Source of the DNA: DASUFE01 sp036274675
Lineage (GTDB): Bacteria > Pseudomonadota > Gammaproteobacteria > HTCC5015
Length of the DNA stretch: 64,000 bases
Reading direction: 5' to 3'
Assembly: GCA_036274675.1 (NCBI GenBank)
Contig: DASUFE010000115.1
Coordinates: forward strand, 1-64,000
Shown: positions 45,571 through 54,135 of the stretch, piece after piece
How positions within the stretch are numbered: position 1 is the first letter of the stretch
Layout of the letters: the number at the start of each line of letters is the position of its first letter
Made by a program: the position numbers and the translations under genes
The notes under the pieces: model-generated
What the model saw: only the letters and a program-made list of their open reading frames with translations
What the model was told of the DNA's origin: nothing
The model's database searches: none

Positions 45571-47784
45571 TTAAAAGCCTTGACCGAGGAAGAAATACAG
45601 GGCCTGGTCGCTGTCTTCGGTGCTGCCGAATGCTATATATAAGGGGCCGAGCAAGGTATCCATCCCTACCATCACGCTGGCGGCGGCGATCGCGCTGTCG
45701 ATGCCGATTTCGCTGGTATTCTGCCAGGTATTGCCGAGTTCCAGTGATGACCCGAGGTAGATCGGCATGGAGAACAGGGAATTCTCCGGAGTGATTTGAT
45801 AATAGTAAACGAGGCCGCCCAGCGCGAAATGATTGCCGGTCAGCTGACCTTCCTGCAGGCCGGACAGATTGAGGAAGCCGCCGAGGCGGAACACATCCTG
45901 CAGTCCGCTGTCCTCGTCGTGCCGCTTGGTGCCGGCATCCAGTATTCCGAGAAAAGTATGGCGGCCAAAAGTCGCCGCCTTTAAATAATCAAGCTGGTAC
46001 AGATCATATTCATCGTCGGCGCCGAAGCTGTCGCGGGAAAACTGGCCGCGCACCAGCCAGCGCACGCCTTCGCGGGGGAAACGCACGTTGTCCAGCCGGT
46101 CGTAGGCGAACCGCAGGGAGTACTGGCCAATTTCATAATCGCTGTCCTGCAGGGCGGGATCGGAAACGTCGCCGATACGCAGGCGCGAATAGCCCTCGCC
46201 GCGGCGCAAACCCAGCCGCAACTCGCCCCAGTTCCCGAGCTCCCGTCCCGCATCGAGGCCCGCCGCGCCTTCGCCGATACGCAGCTCCGCAATGCGTGCA
46301 CCTCCGTCGAAAATATCGAGCTGCTGCTGGTTGAAGCCGATGTGAGGCGCCAGGAAAAACGGCGAACCCGGGCTCAGCGGCTGATAAAATTCCGTCGCAA
46401 TCCCGGAGTCGGCACCGACCTGCGCGTCCACCCGCCATTCCGCCGCGAGCGAGTTGATCTCAGTCCGGGTATAACGCGTGCTGACCTCGAAATCGCTGCC
46501 GCCTTCGAAATCGTTCTGCAGCCCGAGGCCGAGATTGAGGTAGTGCGGACCCCAGGATTTGCGACGAGTATTGATATTCAATATCGCGTCGCCCTCATCC
46601 TCGATCAGGCGTGCATCAACACTTTCAAACAGGCCAAGCCCGTAGATACGGCTGACATCCTGCGTCAGTTGGGCGGAGTTCAGCGGACGTCCGATTTCCG
46701 TACCCACGACGGCCCGGATATATTCGTCCGATACCACCGAATCTTTTTCTATATTGACGCGGCGAATCACCGGCGAACCGCGCTGCCGCACACCCCGATG
46801 CGTCAGGTAACGCTGATACTCGGCCTCGGGCAGCGCCAGCGCCTTGAATTTCGAAGTCTGTGCCGACGCGGAGCGGTATCCCATCTCCACTGCCTCCCCC
46901 ACCTGCAGGAAATCCGAGGAATCGATCCCTTCCAGCGAGAGCTCGAGCAGCACATCGACGTTCTTCTTCAACAGGGCCTTGCCCCGCGCCGTTTCGTTAT
47001 TAATCAGGATATTCAGCGTCTGGTTTGTCACATCGAGTGCCGTGCCGAAACCCTGGGTACTCTGCAATGGAAAGCCCACGTCCACTGCGATAATGATATC
47101 GACATCCATATCGCGCATGACCTGTATGGGAAGATTGCCGTTCAGCCCGCCGTCCACCAGCAGATGTCCGTCGAGCTTCACCGGCTCGAAGATACCGGGC
47201 ACGGCCATGCTGGCGCGCATCGCGCCGGCCAGATCGCCGGAGCCGAGCGCCACCGGCCGCCCGGTGACCAGGTCGGTTGCGAGTGCCCGAAAAGGAGTGG
47301 GCAGATGGTCGAAATCCCGGATGTTATAGACCGGCAGGGTGACGCGCCGCAGAAAAGCCATGATCTTCTGTCCCTGGATCAGGCCCTTGGGCGTGGCGAG
47401 ACCGTTGCGGGTGATGCCGACATCGAATTTGATCAGGAAATCGTAATCGTCCTCCTTGCGGCGGAAGGACAGGTCCGGACGCGCGGTATCGTCGGTGAAC
47501 ACCTCCTTCCAATCAATCGCCAGGATCTCGCGTTCAATCTCCGATACCGGCATACCTGATGCGTACATGCCGCCGATGATTGCGCCCACGCTGGTGCCGG
47601 CCACCGCATCCACCGGGATCCTGTTTTCTTCCAGGACTTTCAACACCCCGATGTGGGCCGCTCCGCGGGCACCACCCCCGCCGAGCACCAGGCCGATGCG
47701 CGGCCGGGCCTGTTCCGCCGCGTACAGCGGATTGCACAGGCCCAGCATCAGCATGCCGGGTAGAATGTATTTTCTTATTGGCAA
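45571..47784 (-). CDS. patatin-like phospholipase with BamA/surface-antigen barrel (PlpD/type Vd-like)
   Basis: Protein of about 737 residues. TTG at 47784 has GGAGAG 6 bases upstream and starts a signal peptide ending PLYAAEQ. The patatin domain holds the oxyanion GGGGARG, nucleophile GTSVGA and catalytic DGGLNGN. A POTRA-like segment (about 310-390) and a 16-strand-type Omp85 barrel occupy the C-terminal half. PlpD of Pseudomonas has the same order, so the lipase is probably displayed at the outer membrane. ATG at codon 11 from this start is an alternative. Confidence 0.88.
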   Translation of the reverse strand: MPIRKYILPGMLMLGLCNPLYAAEQARPRIGLVLGGGGARGAAHIGVLKVLEENRIPVDAVAGTSVGAIIGGMYASGMPVSEIEREILAIDWKEVFTDDTARPDLSFRRKEDDYDFLIKFDVGITRNGLATPKGLIQGQKIMAFLRRVTLPVYNIRDFDHLPTPFRALATDLVTGRPVALGSGDLAGAMRASMAVPGIFEPVKLDGHLLVDGGLNGNLPIQVMRDMDVDIIIAVDVGFPLQSTQGFGTALDVTNQTLNILINNETARGKALLKKNVDVLLELSLEGIDSSDFLQVGEAVEMGYRSASAQTSKFKALALPEAEYQRYLTHRGVRQRGSPVIRRVNIEKDSVVSDEYIRAVVGTEIGRPLNSAQLTQDVSRIYGLGLFESVDARLIEDEGDAILNINTRRKSWGPHYLNLGLGLQNDFEGGSDFEVSTRYTRTEINSLAAEWRVDAQVGADSGIATEFYQPLSPGSPFFLAPHIGFNQQQLDIFDGGARIAELRIGEGAAGLDAGRELGNWGELRLGLRRGEGYSRLRIGDVSDPALQDSDYEIGQYSLRFAYDRLDNVRFPREGVRWLVRGQFSRDSFGADDEYDLYQLDYLKAATFGRHTFLGILDAGTKRHDEDSGLQDVFRLGGFLNLSGLQEGQLTGNHFALGGLVYYYQITPENSLFSMPIYLGSSLELGNTWQNTSEIGIDSAIAAASVMVGMDTLLGPLYIAFGSTEDSDQALYFFLGQGF

Positions 47785-47924
47785 GACAGTCTCTCCATCC
47801 CCATCCTCATCCCTCGACAAGTCGCGTACGGCGGCACAGAGTTTGCCAGCAATGTTAGCGAATTACGATGCCCGGGGATGTTGTACCCCCCACAAATCCG
47901 GCGGGGACGCCACGGAGAATACCA

Positions 47925-48281
47925 ATGAACACTGCACTGTATCGAAATCTTCTGTTGCTGCTGAGCGCCGGCCTGTGCTTGATCGGCGGATGCGCGACGC
48001 TGGAACCCGTAAATATAGCCGACGAATCCGGACGCACCACGCTGGCGAAAGGCGATACGGTAGTAGTGACCACCGTCAATGGCGAGACACATAGCTTTAA
48101 AATCGTGGATATTACAGCCGATGGCATTCACGGCAAGGAGCTGAGCATTCCCTACTCGGATATTCGGCTGCTGCAAATCAGGCGTGTCGATAGCCTGAAA
48201 ACCGTACTGCTGACCCTTGGCGTCATCGGAGTGGGTGTAATCGCTGCCGATTCAGGGGGTAGCGATGGCGGAGGCTACTGA
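47925..48281 (+). CDS. small lipoprotein of unknown function
   Basis: Protein of 118 residues with a signal peptide and lipobox LIGGC (C about 24). A small beta domain follows (DTVVVTTVNGETHSFKIVDI), then a hydrophobic Gly-rich tail (LLTLGVIGVGVIAAD). GGAG lies 7 bases before the ATG. It is divergent from the patatin gene and may share its promoter region. Confidence 0.7.
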   Translation: MNTALYRNLLLLLSAGLCLIGGCATLEPVNIADESGRTTLAKGDTVVVTTVNGETHSFKIVDITADGIHGKELSIPYSDIRLLQIRRVDSLKTVLLTLGVIGVGVIAADSGGSDGGGY

Positions 48282-48400
48282 CGGCGCCCAATCACCGGCA
48301 ATGACTATGCCCGAGGACTAAACAGCCCTCGAACGAAAACAGGCGGAACACTCCCTGTGTTTCAGGATCCGGGGGCCATCGAGCCTGGATTTATTATTAA

Positions 48401-48613
48401 TCAATCCAGGGGCGATACTCTCGACAGCGCATTGACCAATTTGCCGTCGATATTGCGGTTTTCCCTTTCTGTGTAAATCCGCGCCTGCCATGCCTTCAAA
48501 ATTCCGATTTTTTGCGCTGCATCCAGGGTATCAGCGATCACCACGTCCTGAGGCTCCTTAAAGTAGCGACCCGGATCCTTCAACATGGCGTTATATTCGA
48601 TCATTTCATTCAT
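48401..48613 (-). CDS. small hypothetical protein under a sigma-54-like promoter
   Basis: Protein of 70 residues, soluble and charged, not recognised. GGGTGAA precedes the ATG and a strong -24/-12 element sits 30 bases further up (48643-48658), which argues that it is a real gene. An inverted repeat CCTGGATT/AATCCAGG (48384-48410) overlaps its stop codon and may end the transcript. Confidence 0.55.
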   Translation of the reverse strand: MNEMIEYNAMLKDPGRYFKEPQDVVIADTLDAAQKIGILKAWQARIYTERENRNIDGKLVNALSRVSPLD

Positions 48614-48930
48614 GGTTCACCCGCTGCGAATATCTGCGGGGTTGCAATATATATGCCCCGCCTGTAGCCCGGTCCATGGGTGTAAAAGTGAAGTCCACCT
48701 CAAAGCTTGCGTATCTTGCGCCAGATTTTGAGTTCAGGTACGGGGAGTATGGGTGGGCATGAAGCATTCGTGAAGCCGGCAAAACACTCACTCAAGGGAA
48801 GGATCTACAGGCATTCCTGAAGCCTGTAAACCCTCACTCACAGCAAAGAAATACCGGCTTAGGCGCGCATCAAAACAGCGCATCCAAATAATCAATAACG
48901 GCAGCCGTATTACGAATCATCTGCGCTTGA
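48614..48930. other. 317-base gap with promoter and small hairpins
   Basis: Holds the promoter at 48643-48658 and the small hairpin ACAGGC/GCCTGT near 48818-48838. It also contains a near-palindrome around AACGGCAGCCGT just past the stop of the response-regulator gene. No gene seen. Confidence 0.4.
48643..48658 (-). promoter_or_regulatory. candidate sigma-54 promoter (70-aa gene)
   Basis: Minus strand GGGCATATATATTGCA against TGGCACRNNNNTTGCW: 10 of 12 defined positions, GG and GC 12 bases apart. Confidence 0.6.
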
Positions 48931-50310
48931 TTATGTGCCGGTTTTTTCTTCGCCGTAGCGTTTCAGTTTATTGTAGAGGGTCTTGAGACTGACGCCCAGC
49001 GATTCCGCGGTAAGGCGCTTGTTGCCTTCGAAACGCTCAAGCGTGGCGAAAATCAGATTGCGCTCGACATCCTCCAACGACACGCCGGCGGACGGCAGAG
49101 TACCGCGGTTGCCTGCGTTATGCGCGAGCAGCGACAGCATTTGTGAAACATGCGACGCGGTAATAACGTTGCCATCGCTCAGCAGGTACATTCTGAAAAG
49201 CGCGTTCTTCAGTTCGCGCACGTTGCCGGGCCAGGAATGCTTGGTGAGTTCGAGCAGCGCATCCCGCGACAGTTGCTTGTTCTGGCTGCGCTCCTGGTTG
49301 AACTGCTGCATGAAATGCAAGCCCAGCAATTCTATATCGCCCACCCGTTCCCGCAGCGGCGGCAGATGCACCGGCAGCACCATCAACCGGAAATAGAGGT
49401 CTTCCCGCAGCTTCTTGTCCTTGACCGCCTGCACCGGATCGCGGTTACTGGCGGCGACCAGTCGCACGTCCACCTTGATCTCTTCGGTACCGCCGATTCG
49501 TATCACGGCTCCGGTCTCCAGTACCCGTAGCAGGTTGACCTGCATGTCGAGCGGCATTTCGGTAATTTCGTCCAGAAACAGAGTGCCGCCGGAAGCGCGC
49601 TCGAAATAACCTTTGTGCTGGCGGCTGGCGCCGGTGAAACCGCCGCGCTCGTGCCCGAACAATTCGTTTCCGATCAGATTCTCCGGCACGGCCCCGCAAT
49701 TCAAGGCCAGGAAGGGCCCGCTGCGACCGCTCAGGCGGTGGATGGATTCCGCTGCAAGCTCCTTGCCGCTGCCGCTTTCCCCATAAATGAAAACCGTGGC
49801 GTCGCTGGGAGCTACCTGTTCCAGCAAGGTATAAGTTCTCTGCATGCTGGGCGAACGCCCGATGAACGCGCCCCATCCGGTGGCGCCGCCCGCGACGGGA
49901 CTCGCCGCCGCATTCTTGGAAGCAAAGGCTTCCTCGGCGGTTGCGTCACTCATGTTCTGGTTGGATTTCAGGCGATGCAGGCACTCCTTAAGGCGCGTCA
50001 TGTCGATCGGCTTGGTCAGGTAATCGCTGACCTTCTTGCGCAAGCCCTCCACGGCCGTGTCCACACTCGGATACGAGGTCATGACCAGGGCTTCGGTATC
50101 GGTATTCTCGAATTCGTCCAGCAAATCAAGGCCGCGGCCGTCGGGGAGCAACAGATCCACCAGCACGACGGAAGGAGGATGATTGGCAAATTCGCTTTTC
50201 GCCTCCTGCAAGGTCGCCGCAACGCGGACATTGAACCCCTCGGCCTGCATATATTCGGACAGGGCAGCGGTGAAACGGACGTCGTCGTCGACAATCAGAA
50301 CATTGAGCAT
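48931..50310 (-). CDS. sigma-54-dependent response regulator (NtrC family)
   Basis: Bacterial enhancer-binding protein of 459 residues. Receiver domain (1-120, VLIVDDD acidic pocket, phospho-Asp in VDLLLPDGRG). AAA+ domain with Walker A GESGSGKE, the sigma-54 contact loop as GGFTGA instead of GAFTGA, Walker B GGTLFLDEI, and the arginine fingers after MVLPVHLPPLRER. The C-terminal Fis-type helix-turn-helix is NKRLTAESLGVSLKTLYNKLKRYG. ATG at 50310 begins the receiver. It is divergent from the degenerate kinase and probably paired with it. It is the only sigma-54 activator in the window. Confidence 0.93.
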   Translation of the reverse strand: MLNVLIVDDDVRFTAALSEYMQAEGFNVRVAATLQEAKSEFANHPPSVVLVDLLLPDGRGLDLLDEFENTDTEALVMTSYPSVDTAVEGLRKKVSDYLTKPIDMTRLKECLHRLKSNQNMSDATAEEAFASKNAAASPVAGGATGWGAFIGRSPSMQRTYTLLEQVAPSDATVFIYGESGSGKELAAESIHRLSGRSGPFLALNCGAVPENLIGNELFGHERGGFTGASRQHKGYFERASGGTLFLDEITEMPLDMQVNLLRVLETGAVIRIGGTEEIKVDVRLVAASNRDPVQAVKDKKLREDLYFRLMVLPVHLPPLRERVGDIELLGLHFMQQFNQERSQNKQLSRDALLELTKHSWPGNVRELKNALFRMYLLSDGNVITASHVSQMLSLLAHNAGNRGTLPSAGVSLEDVERNLIFATLERFEGNKRLTAESLGVSLKTLYNKLKRYGEEKTGT

Positions 50311-50356
50311 AAAGACCCAGGGAAATCCAAATGACGGCTTTTGAGAGCCCAATATC

Positions 50357-50374
50357 TAACAAATTTAGTTGTTA
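50357..50374. promoter_or_regulatory. inverted repeat in the regulator/kinase intergenic region
   Basis: TAACAA-N6-TTGTTA, perfect 6-bp arms, 47 bases upstream of the response-regulator start. A possible operator for autoregulation. Confidence 0.4.
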
Positions 50375-50455
50375 CCACACAAGATCCGAAATAAATGACG
50401 GTTATCATACCCTGCGAGGGGATGACGTTTTTTAATCCTGAACCCGATTAGCGGA

Positions 50456-50593
50456 ATCAGGGCAAGTCTAATATAAGCAAATCAGGAACATCAGTCCGTA
50501 AAAACCAGTAAGCGTTTCCCTGATGACGAATCGGTTTTTTCACTGTTCAACTATCAGGACTTTTCCCGAGCGCTCTTTATATCAGCACCTGAT
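50456..50593. repeat. five ATCAGG/CCTGAT elements upstream of the kinase promoter
   Basis: ATCAGG at 50456, 50481 and 50553 and its complement CCTGAT at 50519 and 50588, with spacings of 25-38 bases, all just upstream of the -24/-12 site at 50602. The position is where enhancer sites would lie. Confidence 0.4.
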
Positions 50594-50601
50594 AGGAGCC
50601 G

Positions 50602-50617
50602 CGGCATTTCAATTGCA
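50602..50617 (+). promoter_or_regulatory. candidate sigma-54 promoter (kinase gene)
   Basis: CGGCATTTCAATTGCA: 9 of 12 defined positions, correct GG-N10-GC spacing. Predicted start near 50628. Confidence 0.5.
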
Positions 50618-50666
50618 TGCGCGCCCGACACACTAATCGCGCCTGTTCAGGCAAGGTTGAAACCAT

Positions 50667-51437
50667 GTGCGAACAGAGGCTATGATCATCCAACATCTTT
50701 TACATCAAAAGCAAGCAGCACCACTCATGAAGCAACCGGCAACCGCGAACCAACCGACCCAGCTGTCCGGAGACGGCTCCCTTCAGGAACTCACCGCATG
50801 GCTGCGCGGCGCCAATCTGGCCGCGCTATACAACAGCATCGCGCATGAACTTAGAGGGCCTCTGAACGCGATGAGCATCAACCTCGAGATGCTCAAACTC
50901 ACGGTGAACGATCCGGTTAAAAACAGCTCGGACAAGCCTGAGCACTATATCCGCATACTTTCGGAAAGTATTCGCCAGCTGGACCAGCGGCTTTTAGTAT
51001 TTTTCGGACATTTCGCTCCAACCGCCCAACCGCTGCCGGTTCAGAAACTGCTGTCCGAAATCGAACAGTTGGCGATTACACAGGCGCACACTCAAAGCGT
51101 AGGCATGAAAATTACGCCGCCGGCCGAGGAGAATCTCAACCTGCAAAGCCATATCCCGGCCTGGCGCCAGGCCGCGCTGCATCTGGTCGTACATGCCCTG
51201 TCGGGATTGGGCAGAGGTGATGAAGTGACGATTGAAGCGGTTCGGTCGGGGCGACAACTGCAATTGCGGGTTTTCGACTCGGCAAGCCTGCTGAAGACTC
51301 CCTCCCAAATAACCACTCCCGGCTTGAATAAGGTGTCCGCGCTCGCGGCCCACTGTGGCGGCACTCTGAATTTGTACGGAAACTCCGGCGGCAAGAACGG
51401 AGTTTACCGGGAACTGGCGATTCCCCTCGGTAATTGA
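50667..51437 (+). CDS. histidine kinase-like protein with degenerate ATPase domain
   Basis: Soluble protein of about 256 residues. The dimerisation/phosphoacceptor helix is intact (SIAHELRGPLNAMSINLEML), but the ATP-binding half lacks the N-box asparagine (ALHLVVHALSG in its place), a DxGxG G1 box (VFDSASLL) and a clear G2 box. It may be a phosphotransfer or scaffold protein, or phosphatase, for the divergent response regulator rather than an autokinase. The start is uncertain: GTG 50667 or ATG 50682. Confidence 0.75.
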   Translation: MRTEAMIIQHLLHQKQAAPLMKQPATANQPTQLSGDGSLQELTAWLRGANLAALYNSIAHELRGPLNAMSINLEMLKLTVNDPVKNSSDKPEHYIRILSESIRQLDQRLLVFFGHFAPTAQPLPVQKLLSEIEQLAITQAHTQSVGMKITPPAEENLNLQSHIPAWRQAALHLVVHALSGLGRGDEVTIEAVRSGRQLQLRVFDSASLLKTPSQITTPGLNKVSALAAHCGGTLNLYGNSGGKNGVYRELAIPLGN

Positions 51438-51462
51438 ACGCCCATCGCGCCGCGATGGGAGG

Positions 51463-51747
51463 TCAGGACCAGCTTTCCTTGCCGATCCATGCCGGTAATT
51501 CCGCAGGCGTCCGGTAATCCGCATCCGCAATCACGCTGCGCTCCATTCCGCCCCCCATGGGGGCGAGAGACGGCGCATCGGTCTGACCGAACTGCCACCA
51601 GTACAACAAGGCCAGTAACAGCGCCAAACCCGCCAGTACTCCACTTACCAGCACCAGCACCCACTGGGCAGGCATGGTCTCGGCGCTTGCTTCGCTTCTT
51701 TCGTAATACCCGCTGCTGGGGGTTCCCTGTTCCATGTATTGCTTCAT
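51463..51747 (-). CDS. single-span small membrane protein
   Basis: Protein of 94 residues, not recognised. One helix (WVLVLVSGVLAGLALLLALLYWW) is followed by a periplasmic or cytoplasmic tail. GGAGAG precedes the ATG at 51747. It is the last gene of the YqjD-type operon. Confidence 0.6.
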   Translation of the reverse strand: MKQYMEQGTPSSGYYERSEASAETMPAQWVLVLVSGVLAGLALLLALLYWWQFGQTDAPSLAPMGGGMERSVIADADYRTPAELPAWIGKESWS

Positions 51748-51784
51748 ATCGCTCTCCTCAAATCGAAAAAATAAATCGTCGCCG

Positions 51785-51973
51785 CTATTCGCGACGCATG
51801 ATGGTCCACACTGCATGGATGATGCCCGGAATATAACCGAGCAAAGTCAGCAGGATGTTCAGCCAGAAATGGATCCCAAGTCCGATCTGCAGAAACACCC
51901 CGAGCGGCGGCAACAGGATTGCCACTACAACACGGATGACATCCATATCATCTTCACTGGTCACGGTATTCAT
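51785..51973 (-). CDS. YqaE/Pmp3 family membrane protein
   Basis: Two-helix hydrophobic peptide of 62 residues. VVAILLPPLGVFLQIGLGIHFWLNILLTLLGYIPGIIHAVW matches the UPF0057/Pmp3 signature. Members are induced by salt, cold and stationary phase. It overlaps the start of the operon by 20 bases with the upstream YqjK-like gene. Confidence 0.9.
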   Translation of the reverse strand: MNTVTSEDDMDVIRVVVAILLPPLGVFLQIGLGIHFWLNILLTLLGYIPGIIHAVWTIMRRE

Positions 51974-52340
51974 GCAAACCCTCCGCGATCCTGTCGCTGG
52001 TATAACCGCTTGCGGTTCTGATCAGACTGCTCCAGAACACGCTCTTCGCGAGAGCGAGCCACTGACCGAGAAATTTCAAACGCCCGCCCAGCGGACTGCC
52101 GCCATGTTGCGGCGGCCGCACCCACGCACGCCATCCCAGCAATAATCCGGCAGCAAAAGTGGTTGCCAGCGCGGCTCTGGAATGCAAGGCCTGGCGCACC
52201 GTTTGCGCCAGTTCCGCACGCAGCAGATTCATCTTGTAACGGTTGAATTCCAGCTGCTCGTGCTGCCCCTGTATCTCCCGCTTGATATCCTTCAGCTTAT
52301 GCATTTGCAGCTCCATCAGGGTGTCGGGTGAACAACTCAT
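51954..52340 (-). CDS. YqjK-like protein
   Basis: Protein of 128 residues: an N-terminal coiled coil (LKDIKREIQGQHEQLEFNRYK and following) and a hydrophobic segment (AALATTFAAGLLLGWRAW). Position after the YqjE-like gene suggests the YqjK role. Sequence similarity to E. coli YqjK was judged only by layout. It overlaps the upstream gene by 44 bases. Confidence 0.6.
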   Translation of the reverse strand: MSCSPDTLMELQMHKLKDIKREIQGQHEQLEFNRYKMNLLRAELAQTVRQALHSRAALATTFAAGLLLGWRAWVRPPQHGGSPLGGRLKFLGQWLALAKSVFWSSLIRTASGYTSDRIAEGLHEYRDQ

Positions 52341-52758
52341 GACGACTGCCCGAGAACAGGAGATTGTTGCTGATTTTTTTCAAAGCCATCATCGCAACGC
52401 CCGCCGCGATGAGATTGGCAACACCCAGTGAAAGCACCACACCCAGGACCGCCCAACCTTTGCCGGCCAGCCAGATGGCCAGGCCCGCGTTGAACAGCAG
52501 CCATGCGCTCACCATAAGCACGGCACCGATCACAGCAAGCAGCAGCATGTACGCCAGGCTCAAGCCGGCCAGCCTGCCTTCGAGCGCGATGATACGCACC
52601 AGACCGCCGGCCCGATCGAGCAGCGCCTCGGTCAATCCCGCGAACGACTGCAACAAACCACCCTCCTCCGCTGCCGGCGTACCGGGCAGGGCCTCGCCGG
52701 CATTCTCCGGCAAGGCCTCAGCGGTGGAATGGATGCCGCCGGTTCCGGTAACAACCAT
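52297..52758 (-). CDS. YqjE-like holin-superfamily membrane protein
   Basis: Protein of 153 residues with two helices (SLAYMLLLAVIGAVLMVSAWLLF and GWAVLGVVLSLGVANLIAAGVAMMAL). DUF1469/phage_holin_3_6 type as in YqjE. It lies 2 bases downstream of the YqjD-like gene. Confidence 0.8.
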   Translation of the reverse strand: MVVTGTGGIHSTAEALPENAGEALPGTPAAEEGGLLQSFAGLTEALLDRAGGLVRIIALEGRLAGLSLAYMLLLAVIGAVLMVSAWLLFNAGLAIWLAGKGWAVLGVVLSLGVANLIAAGVAMMALKKISNNLLFSGSRHELFTRHPDGAANA

Positions 52759-52760
52759 TG

Positions 52761-53021
52761 TTATTTCCTGAAGAGGGCCGATACCAGCAGCCCGGAAGCG
52801 AACACGATACCCAGCGCCACGAAGGGATGCTGGCGCAGATACTGGCTCGCCTGGTTGATTGCGACTTCACCCTGCTGTTCAACCTTGCGGCTGACGGAAC
52901 GCACCTGGGCGCCGATTTTCTCGGCCTTTTCGCTCAGGCGGTCGGCGGTCCGCTGGGCGGCATCGGATGCCTTTTGCGCCACGTTTTCGGGGCTGGTAGA
53001 TTTGGAAATATTCGTTGTCAT
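52761..53021 (-). CDS. YqjD/ElaB-type DUF883 protein
   Basis: Protein of 86 residues: an amphipathic, Lys/Ala-rich coiled coil and a C-terminal helix (PFVALGIVFASGLLVSALF). E. coli YqjD, ElaB and YgaM are ribosome-associated, stationary-phase inner-membrane proteins. It is first of the operon YqjD-YqjE-YqjK-YqaE-(94 aa). AGGAG precedes the ATG, with a -24/-12 element at 53173-53188. Confidence 0.88.
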   Translation of the reverse strand: MTTNISKSTSPENVAQKASDAAQRTADRLSEKAEKIGAQVRSVSRKVEQQGEVAINQASQYLRQHPFVALGIVFASGLLVSALFRK

Positions 53022-53172
53022 AGCATTCTCCTTCTATATTTATTCCGTATTCGCGGTAAAAAAAGATTCGGTCAAGCATTGAGCCGACACCCGCCCACCC
53101 GCAGCGGACTGGCGGCGCCGGTCAAAACGATTGCATGGTATACATCGGATCCAAAGCAACGGATAAATCCAC

Positions 53173-53188
53173 TGCACGAAAAATGCCA
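53173..53188 (-). promoter_or_regulatory. candidate sigma-54 promoter (YqjD operon)
   Basis: Minus strand TGGCATTTTTCGTGCA: 9 of 12 defined positions, correct spacing, TGGCA intact. Leader of about 140 bases. Confidence 0.5.
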
Positions 53189-53387
53189 AAAGTTCCATGA
53201 TGCGATTTTGCGGCCCGCGCGGATTTCGCGAGCCGGTTTTGTCAGGACAGCGGAGTAAAAATTACAAAGGCTCATGCAAAAATCTCCTCGCACGAAATAC
53301 AAACAAACGAACGCAAGGCTCAAATCGTGTTACCACCGCGAAATGAAGACTTGCATGGATGGCGCGTGGAAACACTTTCGAAGACAC

Positions 53388-53403
53388 GGGCACAGTGCTT
53401 GCT
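53388..53403 (+). promoter_or_regulatory. candidate sigma-54 promoter (DUF1328-BON)
   Basis: GGGCACAGTGCTTGCT: 11 of 12 defined positions, only the first T is replaced. Start predicted near 53413, 50 bases before the DUF1328 ATG. Confidence 0.7.
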
Positions 53404-53462
53404 TCGAAGCCGGTAGGCCGGAGCAACCGGCAGCAGCCAACGTACCCACCAAGGAGGTGTTT

Positions 53463-53627
53463 ATGTTCAGTTGGGCGCTTATCTTTTTAGTAATCGCACT
53501 AATCGCGGCATTATTCGGTTTTACCGGTATTGCCGGCACCGCGACCAATATCGCCTGGATATTGTTTGTTGTCGGAATCATCCTGGCGATTGTTTTTGCA
53601 ATAGTCGGACGCAGGCCTTCTGTTTAG
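53463..53627 (+). CDS. DUF1328 family membrane peptide
   Basis: Two-helix protein of 54 residues (MFSWALIFLVIALIAALFGF then TNIAWILFVVGIILAIVFAI), typical DUF1328/YtjA. A perfect AAGGAGG lies upstream. Members are commonly induced by stress, function unknown. It is 14 bases upstream of the BON gene. Confidence 0.9.
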   Translation: MFSWALIFLVIALIAALFGFTGIAGTATNIAWILFVVGIILAIVFAIVGRRPSV

Positions 53628-53641
53628 CGAGGTTCATTCCC

Positions 53642-54112
53642 ATGAGAAAAAATACACCCTCATCGAAAATTTTAAGACTTTTTACAATAACCATTCTGGG
53701 CAGCTGCGCATTCGCGATGGCGGAAGGCAGCTACCAGAAAGATCAACCCTCCGGCCCGCAGTTCAAACAGGACAGGCAGCAGTCGAACAGCCAGTCCTCG
53801 TCGAACTACCCCTCGTCATCGAGCAGCCAGAAAAACCAGAGCTACCAGAAGGACTCGAGCGGCTCGGACAGGAGCATGAGTGTGGCGGCAAAGGACGCCT
53901 GGATCCAGGGCAAGCTGGAAGCCACCTACGCCTATAACCAGGATTTGAGTTCCTTCGCGATCGATACCGACGTTAATAACGGCGTGGTGCATCTGCAAGG
54001 AAACGTGGAGTCCCAGACCGCCAAGGATCTGGCGGAACAACTTGCGATGAATACTGAAGGCGTTAAAAAGGTGGACAACGATTTACAGATCGTTCCGGAC
54101 ACCCAGGGATAG
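53642..54112 (+). CDS. exported BON-domain protein (OsmY-like)
   Basis: Protein of 156 residues: signal peptide (ending AMAEG), a Ser/Gln/Asn-rich low-complexity linker (about 30-80), and one BON domain (KDAWIQGKLEATYAYNQDL, VHLQGNVESQTAKDLAEQLA). BON domains bind phospholipid membranes, and OsmY is an osmotic-stress chaperone. It follows DUF1328 in the same unit and is closed by the terminator at 54136. Confidence 0.9.
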   Translation: MRKNTPSSKILRLFTITILGSCAFAMAEGSYQKDQPSGPQFKQDRQQSNSQSSSNYPSSSSSQKNQSYQKDSSGSDRSMSVAAKDAWIQGKLEATYAYNQDLSSFAIDTDVNNGVVHLQGNVESQTAKDLAEQLAMNTEGVKKVDNDLQIVPDTQG

Positions 54113-54135
54113 CGCACCGCCGGCGCCAGGCAAAC

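Larger units (their letters stand above)
53022..53462. other. 440-base divergent promoter region
   Basis: Contains two candidate sigma-54 promoters pointing outwards (53173-53188 minus, 53388-53403 plus) with the 11-mer GTAAAAATTAC at 53255-53265 between them. No gene seen. Confidence 0.5.

Noticed and set aside
48606..48791. 61-codon minus-strand frame ahead of the 70-aa gene
   Set aside because: It covers the -24/-12 element and has no ribosome site. The downstream gene explains the region better.
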